Below, piece by piece: positions 1 to 10,800 of a stretch of DNA of 64,000 bases. The translations under genes were made by a program, and so were the position numbers. The notes below the pieces were generated by a model. The model did no database searches. It was not told the DNA's origin and worked only from the letters and a program-made list of their open reading frames with translations. Position 1 is the stretch's first letter; each line of letters starts with the position of its first letter. This stretch comes from Neodontobutis hainanensis (Eukaryota; Chordata; Actinopteri; Gobiiformes; Odontobutidae): positions 2,606,501-2,670,500 of the forward strand of contig JALDNG010000008.1 in the NCBI GenBank assembly GCA_024349245.1, in the 5' to 3' direction.

Positions 1-2667
1 TCTCCACCCTGGACCCTGGCAACGGACCGCAACAGCTGTGTGACACCTGAGGAGCAGGCTGGTGAGTCATGACAAACATGATAAACAAATTAAATGGAGA
101 AAGGAATATGTGCAGTACATTTAAATGCTCATCATTATGTCAAATACAATCACTACAAAAGTATCTACTCCAAGGAAATAAACATAAGGAGAGGTTTAAT
201 GAGAGCAATGGCAGCTGGGTCCTTCTCACTGGAGCAGAAAGTCATATAGAAGCCACTAAATGGTGCAGAGATGAATATTAATGTTGTCAAATCTGTGCCT
301 TTACTATAGCAGTTACAGATACGAGTAGTTTAATAATAGTTTGAACGCATGCATGGACTATGTGGTTGCCTTCTTACTGCTGGAAGCTACAGGTGAACTC
401 ACACAAGCCAAGAGTCTGTTTTTGTGGATAATGTTCTTTATGTGTGAAGTCAACATCTATAACAACAAAACCTGAAGGATGTTCGTGGCTCTCAAAGTAT
501 GGGCAGCAATTGATGCCCTGTGGCCTCAACAACATAGACGGTCCACGCAACAAAACAGTGTCCTTCTTTTCTCTAAATCAATAATTGGAGCCAGGGCACT
601 AATCTGGTGCAAACATGCACAAATACCAAACCAGACAACTGAAGTAACTACACGGCATTATCACTCATTTATTCTGCAAACTGCCTGCAAACATATTGCA
701 CAAACAAAGAAGAACCTTCTTAGATGATAGCATATGTTTGAGCAGTTTTTCTGCAATGTGCATGATCATATTGTGTGTACTATTGGAGGAAATGCATTTA
801 GTCTTTCAAGGTAAAACATGAGCAGGAATAAATATTATCTGATTGACACTATATTAACTTCAAAACAGTCGTGCAATATTCCTGCAGTTTATCATGTTGG
901 AGGGTTGAACTGATTTATGTTGAGGCTATGGCAGATGGAGTATTGGAGGCTGACTCATGGGTGTCTGTTGCAATGTTGGGCAAAGACTTATAATAATACA
1001 GCCTCAAACATTAGCACATTACTAACAGTAGTCTCTGACACAGTCTCAGTAACAGTACTTTTGCAGGAGTTAAACTGATAGAGCTAATATATTGTCTCCA
1101 TAGTCTGTCCTGTCCATTAGATAAGAACTGGCCCAAGCAGATGTTTAGACTGTAACCAGTGTCTGTGGTGCCCTTTGCAGATGTGAATGAGTGCCAGGAC
1201 CCCTCGTACTGTAAGAATGGGAGGTGTGAGAACACGCCCGGCTCCTTTCACTGTTTTTGTGACCCTCCCCGCACCTTCAGTGCTGCTCTGAAACAGTGCG
1301 TCTATGACGGTGGGTAAAATCTGCCGAGTCAGCTCACACTGAGCCTGACCATTCAAAATTCCTCCCAATTTCCTCCCAATTTGTGTCTAAATGTGGCATA
1401 TGCTGGCTTTGTGTTCAGTTACAAAACTCCCACTACGTACCCACTTTCTGAGACAGTTTCCCATTTTCTCTATAGAATAAACTTAAGCAGCTATTACAAC
1501 CACACACTAAGCAATCAGTGTAGTTTCAGTGTGATACAATTATATTGCCTTTTCTACAAATATGCTAGGGATGTCTGTGATGTATAAAACTAATATAACT
1601 ATTTAGAGAAAGAATAGACAGCATTAAAAGTCTGCAAAAGCCTCACTCATTATAGTAGTGTGTGATGGTTATCTGTAAATGTGTAATGTGCAAACAGACA
1701 CTCCAATTATAGTTCTTTGCTAAAGGAGAACTTGCTGCATCATTGTCAACCAGTGGCAATCAATTTACAGACCTTTGTTTTAAATCATTGGTTGTAATAT
1801 AACAAATAGCTTTAATGTTCTCCGCTGATCTTTATTTTATTAACATTCCATTTTTGTCTCCTTTTCTTTTTAATTTAGATCGCACAGCTGCCCACAAGGA
1901 TGTATGCTTCCTGCAGGTCGACGAGGGTTTGATCTGCAGTGAGCCCAGGAATGGCATGGTAACCTACTCCGAGTGCTGCTGTCACTTTGGTCGAGGCTGG
2001 GGGCCGGAGTGCAACACCTGTCCTCCGAGAAACTCAGGTGCGCCCTCTACTTTTCAACCTTCTGCCCAGTTCCTTTGCGCATCTGACAAGGCACTTTCTT
2101 CTTCTTCTTGCATAGAGATGTTCAATCGCCTCTGTGAGATGCACCTAGAGACTGAGTCGGATGGAGAGCAGGATTTTTTGGCAGCTTTCGCCAACTACAA
2201 CCAAGGTATGAGCCTAGTTTCATAAATGTGTGATTGAATAAATTGCACACTTGTCTTTTTCACATGGTAGGTGGTGACAGTTCAGAAGAGGACTCGGATG
2301 AATGCAGTTGTGCAAACGGCCGCTGTGTGCGCTCCTACCTGGGCACCATGTGTGAATGTAACTCCGGCTTCAGACTAGACCACTCCCGCACTCGCTGTAT
2401 AGGTAGTTTCATATCTTGTACTTAAAGCAACACTATGAAACTTTTTACCAAACTTATATTTATTTATTTATTTTTTTTAAGTTACTTAGTCAGTACTGTT
2501 TTCCTCTTCTTGCAGACATTGATGAGTGTGCTGAACCTGGGGTCCGTATTAATTCATGCAAAAACGCTCGCTGTGTGAACACCACCGGCTCCTTCAAGTG
2601 CTACTGCAAACATGGCTTTGCCCCGACGCGCCGGCACAACATTTGCTTGCGGCGCAGAACCCGGTAA
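1..2667 (+). CDS. ltbp3: Latent TGF-beta binding protein 3, 3' part (last 6 exons)
   Basis: LTBP3 is a secreted matrix protein that covalently holds the latent TGF-beta propeptide complex and targets it to fibrillin microfibrils. The gene enters from the left edge already in frame. Exons are 1-61, 1181-1309, 1879-2037, 2116-2205, 2271-2402 and 2516-2667 (stop TAA 2665-2667), giving the last 240 residues. All internal joins are phase 1 with GT-AG ends. Order: end of a linker (CVTPEEQA), a calcium-binding EGF domain (DVNECQDPSYC), an 8-cysteine TB domain with the diagnostic CCC (YSECCCHFGRGWGPEC), an acidic linker DSSEEDSDEC running into an EGF module, a final cbEGF (DIDECAEP), and a basic tail ending RRRTR. 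The acidic linker, the GRGWG..C..CPPR stretch and the basic end match my knowledge of human LTBP3 rather than LTBP1, 2 or 4. The amino-terminal part lies outside the window. Confidence 0.92.
2422..2448 (+). repeat. Dispersed repeat copy A (TTAAAGCAACAC...)
   Basis: 27 bp, 25 of 27 identical to 40724-40750, in an ltbp3 intron. The word TTAAAGCAACACTATG is a frequent fish repeat start in my memory; full element borders are not visible. Confidence 0.6.
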
Positions 2668-3700
2668 CCCTCAAAAGTTGGCTGTAGACGCAACCTTGTC
2701 TCACCACTCACACCTTCATGGACAATTTGATATATGGTCTATAATCGGGAATGAAACCATCAACCCATATCAGATCAATCTTCCTGTCACATTTAAGAAC
2801 TCAAACAGTACAGATTAAAGACATGGTGATTTGTTTGTTTTTGTAATTATTGTTTGTTAGTGTTCATTTTTAGTGTTTTGTTAAGCTCCAAATATGCACT
2901 TTTGTGATTTTCTGTTGTGTTGTCCTGCCATACCTATTTTTTTTTAAACCACCTCTTTCTGGTTTTTAAACCCAACACAGAAATCTTTTATTTTCTGCTG
3001 TTCACTGTGTGACAGTCTATTTAATGTTACATTCCCCTTTCAGTCCACTCTACAATTTGAGTTTAAAACTCTCTTTCTAACTTTTGGGACTTTGGGAAAG
3101 GTGTATTGTGTACAGGTGTCCAGTAGATTTACAGTTCCTCAAACCGTGGTGCCTTTACGACCCTTTTGTTTACACACAATATGGGCAACCTGAAGTTTTT
3201 TTTTTTGAGTGTTTTAATTTGACATGTGGACCTCGAGTGACGGTAAGCTATTGCCAAAAGGTCATGCACTTAGCAGAGAGGACTGTGTGGGAATATTTGC
3301 TAAATGTAGCTTAATCAAACTTGATTGACGTCCATTGTTATAACAAAACCAAAGAATTTAAATTAAAAGAGAAAGATGACAAGAATGATGTATGTTTTAT
3401 TGTTGTAGAGTTGGTTATGTGGAGTATTACACATAAAGAATATTGTCAGTGCCACCACTCACTCTTTTGATATGTAGGCCTAGGCTATATATTCTGTTTT
3501 GTTACCTAAATATTAAGGTTTATATCCTATATTTTGATTGTAACATACAGTGAAATATCATCCTCAATTTTAAATGAAACTATTTAGATAAAAGAATACA
3601 GAAGAAGAGTATCAAATGTTGGCAGCTGATCAAACAAAATGAGAGGTCTACAAAGTGTTCTTGCCCTGTTTTATTTTCTTTGAATAAAACAACTCACAGC
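2668..3700 (+). other. ltbp3: Probable ltbp3 3' UTR
   Basis: AT-rich sequence after the ltbp3 stop with no convincing ORF. A canonical AATAAA lies at 3683-3688, about 1 kb after the stop, and a weaker ATTAAA at 3362-3367. The true cleavage site is inferred. Confidence 0.5.
3683..3688 (+). terminator. Candidate poly(A) signal AATAAA for ltbp3
   Basis: First canonical hexamer after the ltbp3 stop codon. Use of the signal is inferred from position only. Confidence 0.4.
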
Positions 3701-3705
3701 TTCTG

Positions 3706-3719
3706 CCACCAGAGGGAGC
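3706..3719 (+). promoter_or_regulatory. CTCF-like site
   Basis: CCACCAGAGGGAGC differs from the CCACCAGRGGGCGC core at about one position. It lies just after the ltbp3 poly(A) signal, a plausible gene-boundary location. Motif only; binding not shown. Confidence 0.35.
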
Positions 3720-3737
3720 TGCTCATTTATCCTGGAA

Positions 3738-3738
<1 letters not shown>

Positions 3739-3778
<40 letters not shown>
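3739..3778. repeat. (CA)20 microsatellite
   Basis: Perfect 40-bp CA dinucleotide run just after the presumed end of ltbp3. Confidence 0.97.
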
Positions 3779-3782
<4 letters not shown>

Positions 3783-4271
3783 CTTCTAAACCTGTTGTTT
3801 TTTCAGTTTTTACAAAACTGGTTATTTTCTAAGCAGTAATTCTTTCTATGGTTGTCTGGATGACTCTGCAATGGTCTCACATAATTTTCAAATGGTGCTT
3901 GTTGCCATCCTTCTCCATAACCATACTCTTTTCTACATCATGCTTTGAGCTTGACGTTTTTGTGGCCCTGCAGTTCCTCACTGTCCTGGTTTCATTCTGT
4001 CCAATTATTGTGTAATTTTTAAAGTGGAACAGCAGGGTGACCTCCAGCAACTAGTTCAGAAAAAAGACAGAGATAAGAAAAAGGATAAGAGAGGTAGAGG
4101 ATGAACGAGGAGCATAACAGAAATAGCACGTCTGGCCTTGGGAGACTACTCGAAATGTGTTGGGGAGGATAGAAATATCTTTTAGTAGGTCGCATTTACC
4201 GGACACTATGGGTATTGGTGACTTAAAAGCAGAAGCACAAAAGTCTACTCTTTAGTCCACGGAATTTAAAG

Positions 4272-4329
4272 GTGATGTATGATACAGCAAATATTTATTA
4301 GTGATGTATGATACAGCAAATATTTATTA
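4272..4329. repeat. 29-bp tandem duplication
   Basis: Two identical head-to-tail copies of a 29-bp AT-rich unit at 4272-4300 and 4301-4329, with no mismatch between copies. Confidence 0.95.
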
Positions 4330-5146
4330 ATATTTACATATTTTAACTTTAGGCTTAAAGCATGATAAAGACAGGAGACATGACAAAGGAGAATGTTCCA
4401 GCTACATGTCACAACAATTAACAGAAAAACTTTATCTAGATTTGAGAGGGAGTATCATTCTCAGACTTACATAGAGAGTACTTTTTTCAGCTCTATGTTT
4501 GTGATTATGATAGGATTATAAGTTAATTCTCATTACTTTTTAACATATGTGCTTCAAGTTTACATTTGTTTACTGTTTGTGAACTAGACAGAGAAGGAAG
4601 TTAGTTCCCAACAGTTTGGGATTGTCAGGGACATAGGGGACCTGTAAAGTCTTAATATGCTCTCCTTCAGCTTGTGTCTGTTGTGGATACGTTTTGTGAA
4701 GGGTCAACACAGAGACGCTCATTACTCAGGATTGGAGTCATATGATTCAGCTTTTGTGTGGGATAATATCTGTCTCACGCACACATTATTCTGAGAAAGA
4801 AGAAAAAAAAATAGCCATCATGTCCACCAGCCAGTGAAGCTTTACAGTCATAACAACTTTACCAAATACAAGCTTGGGACCGGACTGTGGTCACTGCACG
4901 TACTTGTGATGACCCCCCACCTGTCCCAGGCCCGTCTATAGTGAGCAGACAGAGGGGGGTTTAGCCTAAACTGCTGCAATCTGCAGAAAGCACTGTACTG
5001 GACTAACTGTGGCAGCCAGTGGCAGCCTTATATCCTGTGCTCAGCTCTTCTTTTTGTCACGATGGATTGTGGATGAGCTCTGTGCTGGGCTATTGGTCTG
5101 TGAGCAGGGGCTGGGGGGCTGCATGGGGCCAGGGGTGTAAACAGGT

Positions 5147-5159
5147 TGTGTGTGTGTGT

Positions 5160-5212
<53 letters not shown>
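5147..5212. repeat. (TG)n microsatellite with one interruption
   Basis: About 66 bp of TG dinucleotide broken once by TC near 5163. It creates long low-complexity ORFs (Val/Cys on +, Thr/His on -) that are not genes. Confidence 0.97.
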
Positions 5213-5216
<4 letters not shown>

Positions 5217-7399
5217 AGAGGGTGAGATCAAAACACAGATGCGTATTTATGTATAAAACAGGTATATAGGCTGTTTTTGAAGACTAAAATCTGCAATAAA
5301 GCATTTAAATAAAATGTTTGTAACTGATTTGTGGTACAAATAACATATTACATATTGTAAAATATTATAACGTATTGTTTTTTTACATGATATTAAAACA
5401 TCACTCTAAATTTTCTGAATCATTATGTTATATTATATTTTCCAGTTGGTGACATGTGTGGACTAGCTACAACTAACAAAATTACAAAAGACTCTACAGA
5501 CCATTGGGACTGCATTGTAGAATAAAACTGTTAAAATGCATAATCTCTGCAAAGTCTCTCTGCAGTTAATAATGATGATGGCTATATTAGACCCAAAAAA
5601 AGCCTTAATAAACCTATCAATTGGTTTGAATGATTTAAAAAAAACATCTGAATAAACTACACAAATATGTGGACAATGCAAATCCAGTAAAAAAGTCTGC
5701 TGTTTAAAAAAGCCTGTCTACTGAAATTGCTATATATTACTATAATACCTTCACAGCTAAAATGCAAAAGAGTGGAACTAAACCAACAGCACAGCAGTGC
5801 TTTTTTATTACCACTAACTGCTCATAATGAGTAGCATGCTCTTTTCCAAACTGCTCAGCCCTCCCTAAAAACACCCATCATCTCCATGAGGCGCTCACCA
5901 CTAGCACTTTGTTGGTAGAGCTACGCCCATACACAAATATACACACCCTGTAGAGACAAAAGTGGCGTAGACACAAGACCCTGCAAGACACTGAAGTGCT
6001 CGAGTTTGGGGCCACCAGCAAGACATTTACACTAAATGGAATCAGTGACAGGGGTAATAACCACAAAACCACAGCTCCCCACAGGTCCATGCGAGGCAGA
6101 AGAGCACCAGAGGAGACACTTCTCTGTAGAAGTCTCTCAGTGCTTTATGAAAAACCTACACCCCGATGACTTGCTTGATGGTGTACAACAACCAGGTGCT
6201 GCTGCACAGTGTCTTCCTTGAAACCACAAAGAGTAAATTACCGTATTTTAGCAAGCAAAGAAATTACAGCCTTGTAACATGGCACTTTATAAATTCTCAA
6301 GTCAGCAAAATGAATAGCTGCTGTGAAAAAAATCAACACCTAGACTTAAGCTGGATTTACCATTCATATTTGGATAATATCAGCCATGTTTAACTTATTG
6401 AAGATAGTTTATTATTACACAGTAGAATTTATAGGGCAGGGACAGTAAGTGGGGTAAGTGGGATAATAAGTGGGATATAATTACAGCAGTCTTGTAAACT
6501 GTTCTGAGGCACAACTAAAGTGACTAATGTCAATTACAAGTGAGACTGAAAGAAGATTTTTGTAAAGCTTGTAGGACTTTTTTGATTCTTTAATGCTAAT
6601 GCTAAATGCATCAAATACATGATAAAATAAAGCTAATGCTAAATGGTACAAATAGTCCTAAAGCTAATGTATTTATATAAAAATATCCTGCTCTTCCTGT
6701 CACTTCTTCTTCACTCTTTCTTAGAAGTACAGTGGAGTTCACTGTTACTTTGTAAGTCTTGAGGTTTCAATCAAATCCAAGTCTCTGGGCTGAATTAAAC
6801 TCCAAAAGCCAGAGATTCAAGGGGCGGGTCTTCACACCTATCAATCAGAGGGGCTTAGCCCATCTAGCCCATTGTGCGTGTGAAACATTAAAGCCCTAGA
6901 AATAAGGAGGATTTCCAAACATGATCTAGGTTTCATTCTGCCCACATAACAACATTATGATACAGCCTACACTGTAAGACAACCAACCACAATACCCGTT
7001 ATCTTAGTAACCGAGGAAGAAATAATTGAAATGGCTGGACTGAATTGTAGGCTCAATTTCGCAGAATTTGCCTGAAATGAAAACGGTGCTGGCAATGTGG
7101 TTTTCACTCATCTCACTATAATGTAGGCCACCAAAAGGGTAATAGTCCGCCAGTAAAATACGGAAGAAATGGAGCAGCCTACATTAAAACGATCCCAACG
7201 CTTGTGCTTTAGCACCAGGGACAGCACCACGGAGCCACAGTAACCGAGCATCTTCACACAATAACGGTGTTGTACAGAAAACTCGGGGTTTCCCATGTGA
7301 CTGTGAAGAAGGGTCAGCTACCCACCCACCCACCAGCCCACACCTCCCACTACCTCCCACTACCACCCACAGCCCTAACCAGCGGCTCCACGGCCACCT

Positions 7400-7861
7400 C
7401 TTTTCTTTCTTGTCCCTGTTGAACGGTGTTGAACGCGGGGGCTACAGTGAACGGAAGGAGCAGCGGAGGAGGAGTGACTGCGGGGACCAACGGACGGCAC
7501 GGCGGCCCTCACGGATGCTCAGCCATCGGGGAAAGAAGACGACGCTGCGGATACCCGATTCATACCTGCCGAAGAGGGGGAAAAAAAAACAGCCTCTTGT
7601 TTCTTTTTCGCCGATTTTACCCCATCGCTTACCGTTTCATTTTTAAACCAACCACATAGAGCCCCCTTTTTTGGTTTTGTAACGTTTTGTTTCAAGGATG
7701 CGGATTTAACGGAAGAGACTTTATCACAGTCACCTGGGATTTTTAACCATCACATTTCAAATTAGCTGTTTTTAGCTAGCAAGCGAGGTTTTTTTTATGT
7801 GTGGCGAGATTTTGGGGTAAAATAAATATACCGATAGCCTTTGAACGAGACCAAATAAGCG
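7400..7861 (+). promoter_or_regulatory. sptbn2: sptbn2 non-coding first exon and proximal promoter region
   Basis: A locally CpG-rich stretch (about 7430-7560) preceded by a C-rich CCCACC/CTCCCA tract (7320-7375). It ends in a good splice donor, G|GTAAGC, with the last exonic base at 7861. The next + strand exon that fits is 13930-14117, which carries the start codon. The transcription start cannot be fixed by eye. The presumed leader holds several upstream ATGs, including a 43-codon uORF at 7515-7646 and very short ones at 7698 and 7797. This matches the known beta-spectrin plan of a non-coding exon 1 and start codon in exon 2. Confidence 0.55.
7515..7646 (+). other. Upstream ORF (43 codons) in sptbn2 leader
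   Basis: ATG at 7515-7517 opens a basic 43-codon frame closed at 7646, upstream of and separate from the main start at 13961. No protein family is recognised. A role in translational control is inference only. Confidence 0.4.
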
Positions 7862-10800
7862 GTAAGCACTTTATCTGTTTTATTTTCATTCACCAATAGG
7901 CTACCTATTAATAACAAAGCTAGCGTTAATGAGAGAGGAGAGTCTGCCATTAGCTTGCACTGCTACTAGCTTTCCATAGCAATACACATGACTCTTTGCA
8001 GCTTTGGTAATATTACGAATATTTTTAAAGTCTGAATGATAATGTCTGTGTTCTAATGCTTCCATTTTATTAGCGGTGTAGCTGACTGCAGTGTATGGCG
8101 TTTCTTGGTTGAGTCATCTATGTCTGTCTCATGCCTTTGTTTGAATCCATGTCAAACGCAGGCTTATTTTATCTGCGTTTTCTGTACAGTCACCATCTGC
8201 GTTTGGAGAGGCATTGTTGTCTCTCTAAAATGATGCTATTTCATCAAGATGTGGTACAGTGCCTGCATCTTTGTGAGCTGCTGTTTTTCCCCTGTCGACA
8301 CTGTGGTGGGTTGTTTGGTTATGTTGGGATAGGACTGAGATTGATGACGATGTAGAAATTTGGCCGAGGCTGAGTCTAACCAGGATGGACCAGGTAAATG
8401 TGTGTTCAAAGAATGTTTTTTTTAAGCACACACAACCATTAGCCAATATGTTTAATTCAGTATATTGGCAGAGACCACGTGTAGGTAGAGTGGTTGTTTG
8501 AGCCACAGCTACCTGTACCCCTCCAAAAGCAATGCACCCTGGTGAGTCCTAATAATTGTATTTATTTCCATCCAGTACTCAGAAATGCAGGGGTTTTGTT
8601 GTTTAGTTGGCACCTACAATGTTGAGTAGTAGTTATAGTAATGAAGGGTTATATGAATGGCTGTTTGGAGATTTTGGAGGCATTTATCAGAAGATAAAGA
8701 CTATAGGCTCAGGATCATAGTGGTTCAAGGATGTCAAGTGCAAAGGCATAAGTAAAATTTATATTGTTTACAGCAGCTGAAAATGTTGATATAATCTCTG
8801 CAATATGACTCTGTTACTTTAAGCTTGAATTCAACTGCAAATTAGTGCCTAGAGCAGACACATAGCATTTCTTCCCCCTTACCTCTGGTAAAATGGACTA
8901 CGGTGGATATACAGTTGTTGTCAAAAAACAGTAATTAGTAAAGCCTTTAGGCTGCAGCTTTATTACACTGGGCAGTGGGCCAGTCACTGCCATCCTAGAC
9001 AATTGATTTGAGCTTTTTCTACTAAACACAGGGCCTTTTTTTTACTTGGGCTCGATCTGCTCAGGTGTTGAACCTGGATCCCACTGTTACAGCCTCATAA
9101 GGAACACTTGAAGTTGACTCTGCTTCTGGCTGCTGCACTGCCAAAGATTATCATTTTCAGTTATGAATAAATCATTAGAACCGTGGAGTCACTCTATTAA
9201 GCTGTACAGATGTGTCATAGTTTCCAAAAGCACAGGTGTTAGCTGTAACATTACCAAGGGCTTTGTTGTAGATAAATGTCTTGATGTGAGCCAGGAGGGT
9301 GACTCCTGCAATTACTCAAAACAAAAGCAGCTCAGATCCACGGGAATGGACTTAGGTATAAGTGACACAGTCTAACTTTTTAAAAGGCATCAAATTACAT
9401 CTTTTACCACTTTTAGGCTTAGTAATTTAATATAAGACTGACCACTTTTTACTAATTAAGTTTACTAAAACTGTTTTCACATGATTGGCAGTAGTTGGCA
9501 CTAAAATAAATTATTTAATATAAAGCACCGTTGAACTTAACAATCATTATTTGTCTGTTTTCCAACTATTACATAAGTCTCTAAAAGCATTATTGCTTCA
9601 AGTCACAGTTTTCTGATACTTGTATAAAGAAAGAGTGTTGACAGGTGAAGACATTAGAGAAAGAGTATGGTATGTCATCATTGCATTTTCAGCACCGCCA
9701 TGTCTCTCACTCAAATTCAGGCTGACTTCTGTGAATTAACATACATGTATGCTGCACTTGTCAAATAATTAAATAGTACATACTGTATTATACACCAAAC
9801 AACAACAAGACGGACCATCTTTCCTTAAGCTCCAGCATCATGTACCACGAGAGGGGACATGTTTAACTAAGTGCATATAAAGCATTGAATGTAGTGAGCT
9901 TCAGGTGTAATAATATATATATATAAATATTTTCTAATGAAGTATCTTTGAGGCTGGTATAGTTTTAACAGTATTTGGCAAGTTACTCTGTTGTTTAAAA
10001 TGGCTTGTGCTATTTTATGTTTACTAATTAGGAAGAAAATAAACATGAGAGTGGCTGTTGATGGGTAGCTGTTCTCTCTTGGACCTGAAAGGTTGGTCAT
10101 CAATAATTGTGCACACCAATAATAATCGCTGAATGAAAGCAAAGCTAAATGTTTTGTGTACAGAGACTACTCTGGTGAGACTGGAGGGTGTCTTCATAGA
10201 GGACGAGAGGCTGTTGTTAGTAAATTTGGTAGCTGTCCAACAATGAAAATGGACCCCCATAGTGCTGATTCTTCAAATCCCACTCCAACAACCTTTTTCA
10301 ATTGTTGCCATTCACACTGTCTTTGTGCTGCGATGAACCATACCAGTGACCTGCCAATCACAACTTCATTTGTAAATGCAGTTTGTATCGAGTATAATAT
10401 GAACCATGTGTTGTCAAATCCAGCAGTTGTAAAATGTAGCTACAGGTAACTTGAGAAGGCTTTGTGGACAAACTGAGTATCATGGTCTGTTATACTATAT
10501 ATCTGGAGAAGAAGTGCAGTTACTCATATTGGCTTTGTTTAGTCATGCCAAAAGGAAAAAACATTTATTTTAGTCAGCAATTCTTTGCAAACAGATCTAA
10601 CAAACATTTTTTTCCAGATTAATTTGTAGCAACTGTGTTGGTGTGCACAGTGAGCTGCATCTTTTGCAGAAAAAGACTGACAGACCATCAATCTGAAAAG
10701 CGTCTCTCAGATTTGGTTTTCGTATTTAGCTGCATTCAGTCTAATATGCTTTTTCTGTACCTAACTTTGCGAAGTGAAGACCTATGGCATTTGTCATGTT

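Larger units (their letters stand above)
3701..7390. other. Intergenic region ltbp3-sptbn2
   Basis: Apart from the CA and TG microsatellites and the 29-bp tandem duplication I see no gene. All ORFs here are short, lack family resemblance and lack plausible splice context. A GC-box-like GGGGCGGG occurs near 6820, followed by CAATCAG near 6843, but nothing downstream looks like an exon. From about 7320 the sequence turns C-rich and then GC-rich as it approaches the sptbn2 first exon. Confidence 0.6.

Noticed and set aside
5019..5231. ORFs on both strands over the TG/CA repeat
   Set aside because: Low-complexity dinucleotide translation with no start, splice or family support.
6800..6900. Possible promoter with GC box and CAAT word
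   Set aside because: Nothing exon-like follows, and the sptbn2 first exon has its own CpG-rich start region about 600 bp further on; could equally be part of an unrecognised repeat.
8380..8394. Possible extra sptbn2 leader exon ending GACCAG|GTAAAT
   Set aside because: Donor-like site but no convincing acceptor or conservation to support an exon.
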